A stretch of 64,000 bases of DNA from UBA1672 sp050633285 (GTDB taxonomy: Bacteria > Pseudomonadota > Alphaproteobacteria > Micavibrionales > Micavibrionaceae), in NCBI GenBank assembly GCA_050633285.1, contig JBOEGG010000005.1:434001-498000 (forward strand). The letters are read 5' to 3'. Every line of letters starts with the position of its first letter. Within the stretch, counting starts at the first letter, position 1. Below, piece by piece: positions 57,482 through 64,000 of this stretch. The notes beneath the pieces were generated by a model. That model was not told where the DNA came from. It saw only the letters and a program-made list of their open reading frames with translations, and ran no database searches. Position numbers and translations under genes: made by a program.

Positions 57482-58708
57482 ATGCGCCGTGTTGTTGTTA
57501 CTGGGATGGGGATTATATCTTGCATCGGGAATAATACAGAAGAGGTATTAGCTTCTCTTAAGGCCGGGACTTCGGGGATTAGTTTTTCTCCTGAATATGC
57601 AGAACTTGGTTTTCGTTCACAAGTGTATGGTAAGCCGGACATTAACCTTGCCGACCATATTGATAAGCGTTTGTTTCGTTTTATGGGAGATACTGCGGCG
57701 TATAGCCATTTGGCTATGGAGCAAGCGGTTGCTGATTCCGGTTTAGAAGATAGTGATGTTAGTAATGAGCGTACGGGAATTATTGTAGGCTCTGGTGGCC
57801 CATCAACGCGTGCGCAGATTGCGGCGGCGGATATCACACGTGAGAAAGGACCAAAACGTGTTGGGCCTTTTGCTGTTCCAAAATGTATGAGTTCTACTTG
57901 CTCTGCTACGATTGCTACAAATTTCAAAATTAAGGGTATTAATTACTCAATCTCGTCAGCTTGTTCTACATCTGCGCATTGTATCGGTAATGGCGTTGAA
58001 CAAATCCAATGGGGAAAACAGGATATTGTTTTTGCCGGTGGAGCAGAGGAGTTGGATTGGACACTTTCTGTATTGTTTGATGCGATGGGGGCGATGTCTT
58101 CTGGATATAATGATACGCCGGAGCGTGCAGCGCGCGCGTATGATGCAAACCGTGATGGTTTCGTTATTGGTGGCGGTGGTGCGATTCTCGTTCTTGAGGA
58201 ATTGGAGCATGCCAAGGCACGTGGTGCAAAAATATATGCAGAGGTTACAGGATATGGTGCCACGTCTGATGGTGCAGATATGGTCGCGCCAAGTGGTGAG
58301 GGTGCGTATCGTTGTATGAAGCAGGCATTATCGACTGTTCAAACGCCTGTGACTTATATCAATTCACACGGAACGTCTACGCCTGCGGGTGATATAACGG
58401 AAGTGAACGCTATTCGTGATGCATTTTCTGATTTGGAAATGGATGTGCCTTACATTAGTGCGACGAAGTCTATGACCGGTCACTCATTAGGTGCAACGGG
58501 CGCACAAGAGGCCATTTATAGCTTGTTGATGATGCAAAATAACTTTGTTGCACCAAGTATCAATGTTGAGACATTAGATGAAGGTGCAAAAGATGTACCG
58601 ATCGCTACGACGCGGGTTGATGACGTTAAACATGAAACTGTAATTTCCAACAGCTTTGGTTTTGGCGGTACAAATTGTACATTGGCGATGAGCCGTTATA
58701 AGGATTAG
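57482..58708 (+). CDS. fabB: Beta-ketoacyl-ACP synthase I FabB
   Basis: Elongates unsaturated acyl-ACP. 408 residues. The nucleophile cysteine is in ISSACSTSAHCIGN, and the His-His pair in INSHGTSTPAGD and KSMTGHSLGATGAQ. NSFGFGGTNCTLAM closes the active site. The start VVVTGMGIISCIGNNTEEVL is typical. It follows fabA and precedes csaA by one base, so the whole set is probably one operon. Confidence 0.96.
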   Translation: MRRVVVTGMGIISCIGNNTEEVLASLKAGTSGISFSPEYAELGFRSQVYGKPDINLADHIDKRLFRFMGDTAAYSHLAMEQAVADSGLEDSDVSNERTGIIVGSGGPSTRAQIAAADITREKGPKRVGPFAVPKCMSSTCSATIATNFKIKGINYSISSACSTSAHCIGNGVEQIQWGKQDIVFAGGAEELDWTLSVLFDAMGAMSSGYNDTPERAARAYDANRDGFVIGGGGAILVLEELEHAKARGAKIYAEVTGYGATSDGADMVAPSGEGAYRCMKQALSTVQTPVTYINSHGTSTPAGDITEVNAIRDAFSDLEMDVPYISATKSMTGHSLGATGAQEAIYSLLMMQNNFVAPSINVETLDEGAKDVPIATTRVDDVKHETVISNSFGFGGTNCTLAMSRYKD

Positions 58709-58709
58709 G

Positions 58710-59045
58710 ATGACGGTCTCTTTTGATGATTTTTTAAAAGTAGATGTGCGTGTTGGTACCATTATTGATGCCCAAGAGTTTCCCGAGGCGCGTAAGCCTG
58801 CGTTTCAGTTGTTTATAGATTTTGGTGATGAGATAGGGCAGAAGAAAAGCTCTGCGCAAATTACTAAACACTATAATAGAGATGAATTGGTTGGTACGCA
58901 GGTTATGGCCGTTGTTAATTTTGAACCACGGCAAATAGGGCCATTTATGTCAGAAGTTTTGGTACTTGGTGTGCCTGATGAAAATAATGAAGTCGTGTTG
59001 TTGCGTCCAACTATGGGTGTTCCAAATGGCGGACGTTTATATTAA
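58710..59045 (+). CDS. csaA: CsaA-type tRNA-binding chaperone-like protein
   Basis: 111-residue oligonucleotide-binding fold protein related to the tRNA-binding domain of MetRS/Trbp111. Motifs: FLKVDVRVGTIIDAQEFPEA, GQKKSSAQITKHYNRDELVG and VVNFEPRQIGPFMSEVLVLG. CsaA acts as an export-related chaperone and may bind tRNA. The gene starts one base after the fabB stop and is 16 bases before fabI, so it lies inside the fatty-acid operon, an uncommon place. Confidence 0.93.
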   Translation: MTVSFDDFLKVDVRVGTIIDAQEFPEARKPAFQLFIDFGDEIGQKKSSAQITKHYNRDELVGTQVMAVVNFEPRQIGPFMSEVLVLGVPDENNEVVLLRPTMGVPNGGRLY

Positions 59046-59061
59046 TAAAAAGGATAAAAAG

Positions 59062-59865
59062 ATGAATGACCTTATGAAAGGTAAAAGAGGGCTTGTAATG
59101 GGCGTTGCTAATGACCACTCGATTGCGTGGGGCATGGCAAGGGCATTGCATGACGCAGGCGCAGAAATGGCCTTTACCTATCAAGGGGATGCATTTGGCA
59201 AACGTGTGAAGCCATTGGCGGATAGTATTGGTGCGGAAATTGTTATTGATTGTGATGCATCAAGTGAAGATGATCTGGATAATGTTTTCTCTATTTTGGA
59301 AGAAAAGTGGGGTAAGATTGATTTTATTATCCATGCGATCGCATATTCCAATAAGGATGAGCTTCAGGGGCGTTATGTTGATACGACACTTGATAACTTT
59401 TTAAAGACTATGCATATCTCTTGTTATTCATTTACGTCTGTTATGCGTCGTGCCAAAGATTTGATGGCGGAAGGTGGTTCTGCTGTTACTTTGACGTATT
59501 ATGGTGCGGAAAAGGTTATGCCGAACTATAATGTAATGGGTGTTGCGAAGGCGGCGCTTGAGGCGTCTACACGATATTTGGCTGCAGACCTTGGGCCACA
59601 GGGGATACGTGTTAATGCAATCTCTGCGGGGCCGATGCGTACATTGGCCGGTGCGGTTATTGGTGGGGCGCGTAAGACGTTTAAATATAATACATTAACA
59701 TCTCCGCTTCGCCGTTCTGTTGAATTAGATGAGCTTGGTGGTACTGGCTTGTATTTACTGTCTGAGCTGTCAGGTGCGGTTACAGGTGAAATTCACTATG
59801 TGGATTGTGGTTTTAATGCCGTTGGTATGCCACCACATGATAGTTTGAAGGAGCTTGCAAGCTAA
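59062..59865 (+). CDS. fabI: Enoyl-ACP reductase FabI
   Basis: NADH-dependent reductase for the final step of fatty acid elongation. I placed the start at ATG 59062, where AGGA lies 11 bases upstream and the family begins (MNDLMKGKRGLVMGVANDHS), giving 267 residues. Motifs: GVANDHSIAWGMARAL, DVFSIL-type NVFSILEEKWGKIDF, the catalytic Tyr-x6-Lys in NYNVMGVAKAALEAS, and GPQGIRVNAISAGPMRTLA. It overlaps the PH-domain gene by one base (TAATG). Confidence 0.95.
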   Translation: MNDLMKGKRGLVMGVANDHSIAWGMARALHDAGAEMAFTYQGDAFGKRVKPLADSIGAEIVIDCDASSEDDLDNVFSILEEKWGKIDFIIHAIAYSNKDELQGRYVDTTLDNFLKTMHISCYSFTSVMRRAKDLMAEGGSAVTLTYYGAEKVMPNYNVMGVAKAALEASTRYLAADLGPQGIRVNAISAGPMRTLAGAVIGGARKTFKYNTLTSPLRRSVELDELGGTGLYLLSELSGAVTGEIHYVDCGFNAVGMPPHDSLKELAS

Positions 59866-60296
59866 TGTCATATGTAACACAAAATCTTTTAGCGAATGAA
59901 GTCGTTGAATATAGCGCCAGCCCTAGTGTTTGGTCTTTATTACCGAAAATTATTCTGGGATTTCTTTTGTTGTACTTTTGGTATATCGGTGTGATTTTCT
60001 TTATTCTTGCGGCGATCTCCTATTTCACAGGGCCGGAACTAGCAATAACTAATAAGCGTGTTATCGCAAAGTTTGGTTTTATTAGTCGTAGTACGATTGA
60101 GATGAACCTTGATAAAGTTGAGAGTGTGCAAGTTGAGCAGAGCATTCTTGGCCGGATATTTAATTATGGTAGCATAATTGTTTCTGGTGCAGGAAATCCA
60201 AAAGCGCCAATCCCGGGAATATCACATCCGGTTGTTTTCCGCTCACGTGTGTTTGAACTGCAAGAAAAATTGCAAGAGGTGCAGAAAGCTGCTTGA
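59865..60296 (+). CDS. Membrane-anchored PH domain protein (bPH type)
   Basis: 143 residues. Two membrane helices in the first half (LLPKIILGFLLLYFWYIGVI, FFILAAISYFTGPELA) are followed by a bacterial PH domain: TNKRVIAKFGFISRSTIEMN, LDKVESVQVEQSILGRIFNYG and SIIVSGAG. Proteins of this type (DUF304/bPH2) are inner-membrane and of unknown function. The one-base overlap with fabI supports co-transcription, so a link to membrane lipids is suggested by position only. The 145-base gap before the patatin gene has a possible TTGACG-like element near 60299. Confidence 0.83.
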   Translation: MSYVTQNLLANEVVEYSASPSVWSLLPKIILGFLLLYFWYIGVIFFILAAISYFTGPELAITNKRVIAKFGFISRSTIEMNLDKVESVQVEQSILGRIFNYGSIIVSGAGNPKAPIPGISHPVVFRSRVFELQEKLQEVQKAA

Positions 60297-60441
60297 TTTG
60301 ACGGTATAATATATACTTCCTTAGTATTTTAAATATTATTTAGTTTCATAGCCACTGCACTGCACAAACATTATTTCTGGCGTTCTTATCTTCATTTCTT
60401 CTAATATTCGAGAGATGATTTCAGATAAGGCCAAAATCTAG

Positions 60442-61449
60442 ATGAAAAAAGTTTTTGATACACTTTCCATTGGTAATAGTGGTAAAGGGCGTTCACCTGT
60501 TTCAGATAATGGTGCGCTACAGGTTCGTATTGCTTTGCAAGGTGGTGGTGGCCTTGGTGCTTATGAGGCAGGTGTTTTACAGGTTCTTGATGAAAATCCG
60601 ATGATTGATGTTGTTGAAGGGACAGGTTTGAGTGCGGGAGCAACAAACCTTTATGCTCTTAAATATGGTGGTAGTGTGGGGCTGGGTAATGTTTGGAACA
60701 AGGTGGGCGAAGTTGGGGACCTTGCAGGCGTAATGAATAAGATCGCTTCGTTTACCGTATTGCCACAACTTCTTGGGCCGACTTATGCGCGTGTGTTGCA
60801 GGGGGCGGGAGTAATGCCAACAACTCTGGACTATATTCGTAATATATTAGATAAAAGTACGGATACAGATAATCCGGCCTGTCCTAATATGAAAATGCAT
60901 ATTACGACTGCGCAAAAAGTTGATTCTGAGTGTGGTCTGGAAATTGAGAATGTGCGCGAGGTTATCCATAGTGGGTATGACCTTGACCTTGATGTCGTTA
61001 TGGCCTCTTGTGCGTTAGAGGAGCTTGCTTCCTATGAGCGTGGCGGTGTGGTCACAATTGATGGTGAAGCGCATTGGGATGGTGCGTATAGTGGTAATAA
61101 CCCGAGCCTTAGCATGTTTGAGAATAAGGATAAAACACCATTGATTATTATTAGTGTGGATGACACAGAGGTTCGAGCTTCTGCAGAAGATCCGAATATT
61201 GTGTATGGCCGTATCCATGATGATGTTGTTGCACTGAGAGATAAAGTTAAAGCGCCTGTCTATCATATTGCGTTAGAGCATGGAGACGGCATTGGTGATC
61301 ATCTTCGTCATCAGCCATCATCAGATGGTGTTGCTGCGCTTATGGAGGCGGGACGTAGAGATGCGCAAGAGTGCCTTCTTGAAATTGAACATGATTTAGG
61401 GATCAATTTGATGCAGGAAATTGAAGAAGAAGAGCCTGCTGTTGTTTAG
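60442..61449 (+). CDS. Patatin-like phospholipase
   Basis: 335-residue protein with the patatin fold used by bacterial phospholipases A. The oxyanion loop GGGGLGAYEAG (about 35-45) and the nucleophile serine GTGLSAGATN (GxSxG) are intact. The catalytic Asp lies in WDGAYSGNNPSLS, with DGA in place of the common DGG. A segment LPQLLGPTYARVLQGAGV may lie at the membrane. No signal peptide. It follows the fab-PH group by 145 bases, and might act on membrane lipids or storage granules; the substrate is unknown. The acidic tail EIEEEEP is unusual. Confidence 0.87.
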   Translation: MKKVFDTLSIGNSGKGRSPVSDNGALQVRIALQGGGGLGAYEAGVLQVLDENPMIDVVEGTGLSAGATNLYALKYGGSVGLGNVWNKVGEVGDLAGVMNKIASFTVLPQLLGPTYARVLQGAGVMPTTLDYIRNILDKSTDTDNPACPNMKMHITTAQKVDSECGLEIENVREVIHSGYDLDLDVVMASCALEELASYERGGVVTIDGEAHWDGAYSGNNPSLSMFENKDKTPLIIISVDDTEVRASAEDPNIVYGRIHDDVVALRDKVKAPVYHIALEHGDGIGDHLRHQPSSDGVAALMEAGRRDAQECLLEIEHDLGINLMQEIEEEEPAVV

Positions 61450-61462
61450 TCTTAAAAAGCGT

Positions 61463-61488
61463 TAGCCGACTATGGATATAGCCGGCTA
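61463..61488. terminator. Hairpin between convergent patatin and ompA genes
   Basis: Eleven-base arms TAGCCGACTAT and ATAGCCGGCTA with one mismatch and a four-base loop GGAT. It has no T-tract, but lies just after the patatin stop and just before the ompA-family stop, so it may stop both transcripts. Confidence 0.5.
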
Positions 61489-61518
61489 TGCAAAGATTAT
61501 TATTTATGTATATGTCGA

Positions 61519-62190
61519 TTATTCTGGTGTGATGTCAATCTCAACACGGCGGTTTGCGTCGCGGCCTGCTTCTGTTGTGTTATCTGCGACCGGGTGTTCT
61601 TCACCATAACCAATAGCAGTTAGGCGGTTACCTTCGACTCCTTGAGCTTGCAAATATGCTTTTACATTATTTGCACGGTTTTCAGAGAGGTTTTGATTAT
61701 ATGCTGCTGAACCTTTGCTGTCGGTGTGACCGCCGATTTGGATATCTGTGTTATCGTAATCATTTAGGACTGTTGCTACAGAATTCAGAGTTTCGTAGAA
61801 TTCTGGTTTAACATCTGCGCTACCACTTGAAAATGTTACATCACCATCCATGTTCAATTGGATACCGTTTTCATCTCTTGTAACAGTTACGCCTGTTCCA
61901 GCTAATTTTTCACGTAAAATTTGTTCTTGTCTGTCCCAGTAGTAACCCGCAGCTCCACCAACAGTACCAGCGATTACGGCGTTTTTAGCGCGGTCTTCTT
62001 TGTCGGAGAATATGACTGCTGCTGCTGCTGCACCACCTGCTAAAATTGCAGTTTTGTCATATTCTTTAACAGTTTCCATGATTTGGTTTGTTGAACAACC
62101 AGTATTTGCTGCACCACCAACTCCGATTAAAATAGAGAGGGCTGCTGCGTTTTTGTATTCTTTTGCTTTATCTATGAATTGATCTAACAT
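61519..62190 (-). CDS. OmpA-family outer membrane protein (YiaD-like)
   Basis: 223-residue protein with a glycine-zipper N-terminal part (GGAAAAAVIFSDK, AVIAGTVGGAAGYYWDRQE) and a C-terminal OmpA domain that binds peptidoglycan: LNMDGDVTFSSGSADVKPEF, GHTDSKGSAAYNQNLSENRA, YGEEHPVADNTTEAGRDANR and RRVEI. The arrangement is like YiaD. The N-terminus is odd: a charged 13-residue segment precedes a hydrophobic stretch with the possible lipobox ANTGC, in which Asn occupies the place of the usual hydrophobic residue. A lipoprotein or a non-cleaved anchor are both possible. Confidence 0.87.
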   Translation of the reverse strand: MLDQFIDKAKEYKNAAALSILIGVGGAANTGCSTNQIMETVKEYDKTAILAGGAAAAAVIFSDKEDRAKNAVIAGTVGGAAGYYWDRQEQILREKLAGTGVTVTRDENGIQLNMDGDVTFSSGSADVKPEFYETLNSVATVLNDYDNTDIQIGGHTDSKGSAAYNQNLSENRANNVKAYLQAQGVEGNRLTAIGYGEEHPVADNTTEAGRDANRRVEIDITPE

Positions 62191-62228
62191 ATTCGTTTAT
62201 CCGATTAATAGTTGTAATTAATGGCACC

Positions 62229-62258
62229 GCTATAGCATATTTTTTTATCAAAGTGCAA
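62229..62258 (-). promoter_or_regulatory. Possible promoter for the OmpA-family gene
   Basis: On the minus strand, -35 TTGCAC (62258-62253), 18-base spacer, -10 TATAGC (62234-62229). It lies about 40 bases before the ATG at 62190. Confidence 0.35.
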
Positions 62259-62315
62259 ACTTGGTGTACATATTGTTACAACTTTATGTGGTGAAGGAAT
62301 GTTTTGTGTTGGTGT

Positions 62316-63062
62316 TTAGTGCACCATAAACATACCTTCTTTTATAACATCAGGTGTATCGGAGAAGAAGCCGTCTACACCCCAGCTTTGCAGAACGCGG
62401 GCTTGCTCAGGTTCATTGACTGTATAGGCAAGAATTTGTTTTTCCATGTCCATCGCGGTTTCAATTTGGTCGCGTTTTATGGATGCGGCATTCACATGAA
62501 TAGTTGAAACTTGCAGATACTCTGCCATTTCTGCCCAGTTTTCCGGCCATTCTTCTGGCAGGAGGAGGCCACGATGCCAGTCTTCGGCAATCTCCATTGC
62601 GCTTTCCAAGCTAACATGTTGGAAGGATGAGATGAGGAGGCGATCATGGTCGTCCCATATGGTTGAGAGTAAGTCCAGTGCAACTTCTGCAGTGTCTCTT
62701 TCACGTCCGGGGCATGGTTTAATTTCAAGGTTTAAGCCAAGTTCACGATCAATCAGAACGTCTATCGCTTCTTCAAGAGTTGGAATTTTAACGCCTATAA
62801 AGCTTTCGCCGTACCAGCTTCCACAATCAAGCTCTTTTAATTCTTTATATGTTTTGTCTGCGACGTTACCAGTTGTATTTGTTGTGCGCTCTAATGTGTC
62901 GTCATGGAAAACGATGGGAACCTCATCTTTTGTGAGTTTTACGTCTAATTCGACCCAATCAATACCTAAATCTGCGGCGGTGTGAATGCCTTCTAATGTG
63001 TTTTCGGGTGCATAACCTGCACAGCCACGGTGACTAATTATTTTGGGAAGTTTTAATGACAT
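62316..63062 (-). CDS. Glycerophosphodiester phosphodiesterase
   Basis: 248-residue GDPD-type enzyme (UgpQ-like) that hydrolyses glycerophosphodiesters to glycerol-3-phosphate and alcohol. Key residues: the HRG in IISHRGCAGYAPENTLEG, the metal ligands in DWVELDVKLTKDEVPIVFHD and DDTLERTTN, and LNLEIKP. There is no signal peptide, so it is cytoplasmic. No transporter gene is adjacent. It lies after the OmpA gene and before a small unknown gene on the same strand. Confidence 0.93.
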   Translation of the reverse strand: MSLKLPKIISHRGCAGYAPENTLEGIHTAADLGIDWVELDVKLTKDEVPIVFHDDTLERTTNTTGNVADKTYKELKELDCGSWYGESFIGVKIPTLEEAIDVLIDRELGLNLEIKPCPGRERDTAEVALDLLSTIWDDHDRLLISSFQHVSLESAMEIAEDWHRGLLLPEEWPENWAEMAEYLQVSTIHVNAASIKRDQIETAMDMEKQILAYTVNEPEQARVLQSWGVDGFFSDTPDVIKEGMFMVH

Positions 63063-63171
63063 TATCTGACCTTACTCTTTCTGATCGCACCTTTTTAATG
63101 CCCATAAAGTCCGATATTTTGTAAACAAAATCCAGCTATTTTTCTGTGTTTGTATGAAAAAAGAGAGGGTG

Positions 63172-63534
63172 TTATCGCATTATAGGAGTGGAGCGTATAA
63201 TGTCACGGTATAGTGCTACGGAGGGTTCGTGCCCTTTTTGAGCGAGCGGGAAGAGTAGGTCTGCTGCTGCCCCTGTATAAATTTTTGCATATCTTGATTT
63301 TCTTAGCATTTCTTGTGCGATGGCATGTCGTTCATCCATATCGGATATATAGGCACGAATTTGATATTGGACGATATCAATTGAATGCAGTACGGGGCTT
63401 ACATTGGCCAGTTTTTCAGGGTTATTACGTGTTGTGACATAGAAGTAAGCGGCTATAGAAAAGAATGATAATGCAAATATTAGAAGCGTTATCAGGAAGT
63501 GGCGGAAAAAGAGCCGTGATTTTGAAATAGCCAT
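63172..63534 (-). CDS. Small single-pass membrane protein
   Basis: 120 residues. A basic start (AISKSRLFFRHF) and one membrane helix (ITLLIFALSFFSIAAYFYV) precede a soluble outer part with AHAEKLANVSPVL-like NPEKLANVSPVLHS, DMDERHAIAQEMLRKSRYAK and YTGAAADLLFPLAQKGHEPS. The latter resembles a TPR- or Sel1-like fragment but is too short to assign. No family recognised. The next gene, cut by the window end, lies 23 bases upstream, so they may be co-transcribed. Confidence 0.65.
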   Translation of the reverse strand: MAISKSRLFFRHFLITLLIFALSFFSIAAYFYVTTRNNPEKLANVSPVLHSIDIVQYQIRAYISDMDERHAIAQEMLRKSRYAKIYTGAAADLLFPLAQKGHEPSVALYRDIIRSTPIMR

Positions 63535-63557
63535 GTATTGAGTATAGCGCTCTTTTA

Positions 63558-64000
63558 TTAAGGAACGGTATCTTTTTGTTTTTCGTGAAGTGTGGGTATT
63601 CCTTTTTCTTCACATAGTGGTGATAGAAAACCCCATAAAGCAAGCTGTAACGATACATCTGTGTTTTTCACAGGCATCGTGATGAGTTTTGTTTCGGTTT
63701 GTATGCACTGAGTGAGAGCGCTCCATGGGATGTATAATGGATTATGGGACATCATTCGTTCAGACGTCGGATCTTTTATAATTCCACCAGAATAGTTGAG
63801 TGGTTTTGAGATATTAACACCAGTGTTGTTGAGCATTAGTTTTATATGGAAGATGTAATTCTCGTGCTCTATTCCTTTTCGTACTAATCGGAGGTTATAT
63901 GTATTGGGTTGATATTGCACAACAGCACTATTGGCGTAATGGGTCTGTAGTTGCGTCCATCCTGACCTGTAGCCATCGTAGGTAGAGGTGGTTATTAGCA
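63558..64000 (-). CDS. Hypothetical protein, 3' part (5' end outside the window)
   Basis: The frame is open from the stop at 63558 to the window edge, about 146 residues, so the start lies outside. The visible part contains TSTYDGYRSGWTQLQTHYAN, NTYNLRLVRKGIEHENYIFH, LNYSGGIIKDPTSERMMSHN and LWGFLSPLCEEKGIPTLHEK. A GTG at 63920 could start a shorter protein, but the upstream frame reads as a continuous protein with no stop. No family recognised and no membrane segment seen in this part. Confidence 0.6.
   Translation of the reverse strand, partial: LITTSTYDGYRSGWTQLQTHYANSAVVQYQPNTYNLRLVRKGIEHENYIFHIKLMLNNTGVNISKPLNYSGGIIKDPTSERMMSHNPLYIPWSALTQCIQTETKLITMPVKNTDVSLQLALWGFLSPLCEEKGIPTLHEKQKDTVP

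Noticed and set aside
1..64000. Mobile elements, prophage, CRISPR or integrated plasmid.
   Set aside because: No transposase, integrase, phage structural gene, Cas gene or direct-repeat array was found; composition appears uniform.

Overview
The window reads as a gene-dense chromosomal segment of a moderately AT-rich alphaproteobacterium. Lineage markers are a TIGR02302/DUF4175 protein, a DUF4167 protein, a DUF1491 protein, an MJ0042 zinc-ribbon protein divergent from ftsEX, a HIG1-type twin-membrane protein with etfBA, a SUF cluster with SufT, an intracellular PHA depolymerase and a Fur protein of alphaproteobacterial type. A Micavibrio-like or other free-living/predatory lineage is possible, but the sequence alone does not settle it. 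I see no insertion sequence, prophage, integrase, CRISPR array, rRNA or plasmid gene. One tRNA (anticodon CAU) is present. No gap longer than 300 bases lacks a gene.

Layout. 1-7.1 kb: ftsX (cut by the window edge), ftsE and a secreted helical-repeat protein on the minus strand; an MJ0042 zinc-ribbon protein whose histidine-rich tail runs 215 bp into the end of the convergent DUF4175 gene; then lysA and an LptM-like lipoprotein. 7.2-12.7 kb: a TlpA-like thioredoxin, a pentapeptide-repeat protein, a small unknown gene, the etfB-etfA flavoprotein pair behind a HIG1-like membrane protein, another small unknown gene, and ubiG. 12.8-24.4 kb: lysC, a RodZ-like cytoskeletal protein, prfA-prmC, DUF4167, clpB, a lipoprotein, a MurC/Mpl-like ligase and a PQQ-type sugar dehydrogenase. 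24.4-31.3 kb: leucyl aminopeptidase, the tRNA, a secreted TPR-like protein and the gatC-x-gatA-x-gatB operon with two extra genes. 31.5-43.2 kb: ruvX, a YgjP-like metallopeptidase, PHA depolymerase with a lysine-rich tail, a CbiB-like membrane protein, rpmB, an aberrant tgt, a degenerate CZB-GGDEF protein, a PAS histidine kinase, fur, three small genes, an entericidin-like lipoprotein and prfC. 43.2-54.2 kb: a fused membrane/spermidine-synthase protein and the suf cluster (sufR-sufB-four small genes-sufC-sufD-sufS-x-sufT-sufA). 54.2-64 kb: dusA, an SH3 protein, an unknown gene, fabA-fabB-csaA-fabI-PH domain, a patatin-like protein, an OmpA-family protein, a glycerophosphodiesterase and two unknown genes, the last cut by the window end.

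Most of this is core housekeeping (division, lysine and peptidoglycan precursors, translation termination, amidation of tRNAs, Fe-S assembly, unsaturated fatty acid synthesis). The unusual points are inside that core. The Tgt homologue has lost all three zinc cysteines at conserved alignment positions. Two secreted proteins placed in different core gene clusters share an eight-cysteine pattern. A His-rich zinc-ribbon protein overprints the conserved end of DUF4175. PHA depolymerase carries a histone-H1-like tail. The + strand is T/G-rich regardless of which strand is coding, which suggests it is the leading strand for replication.
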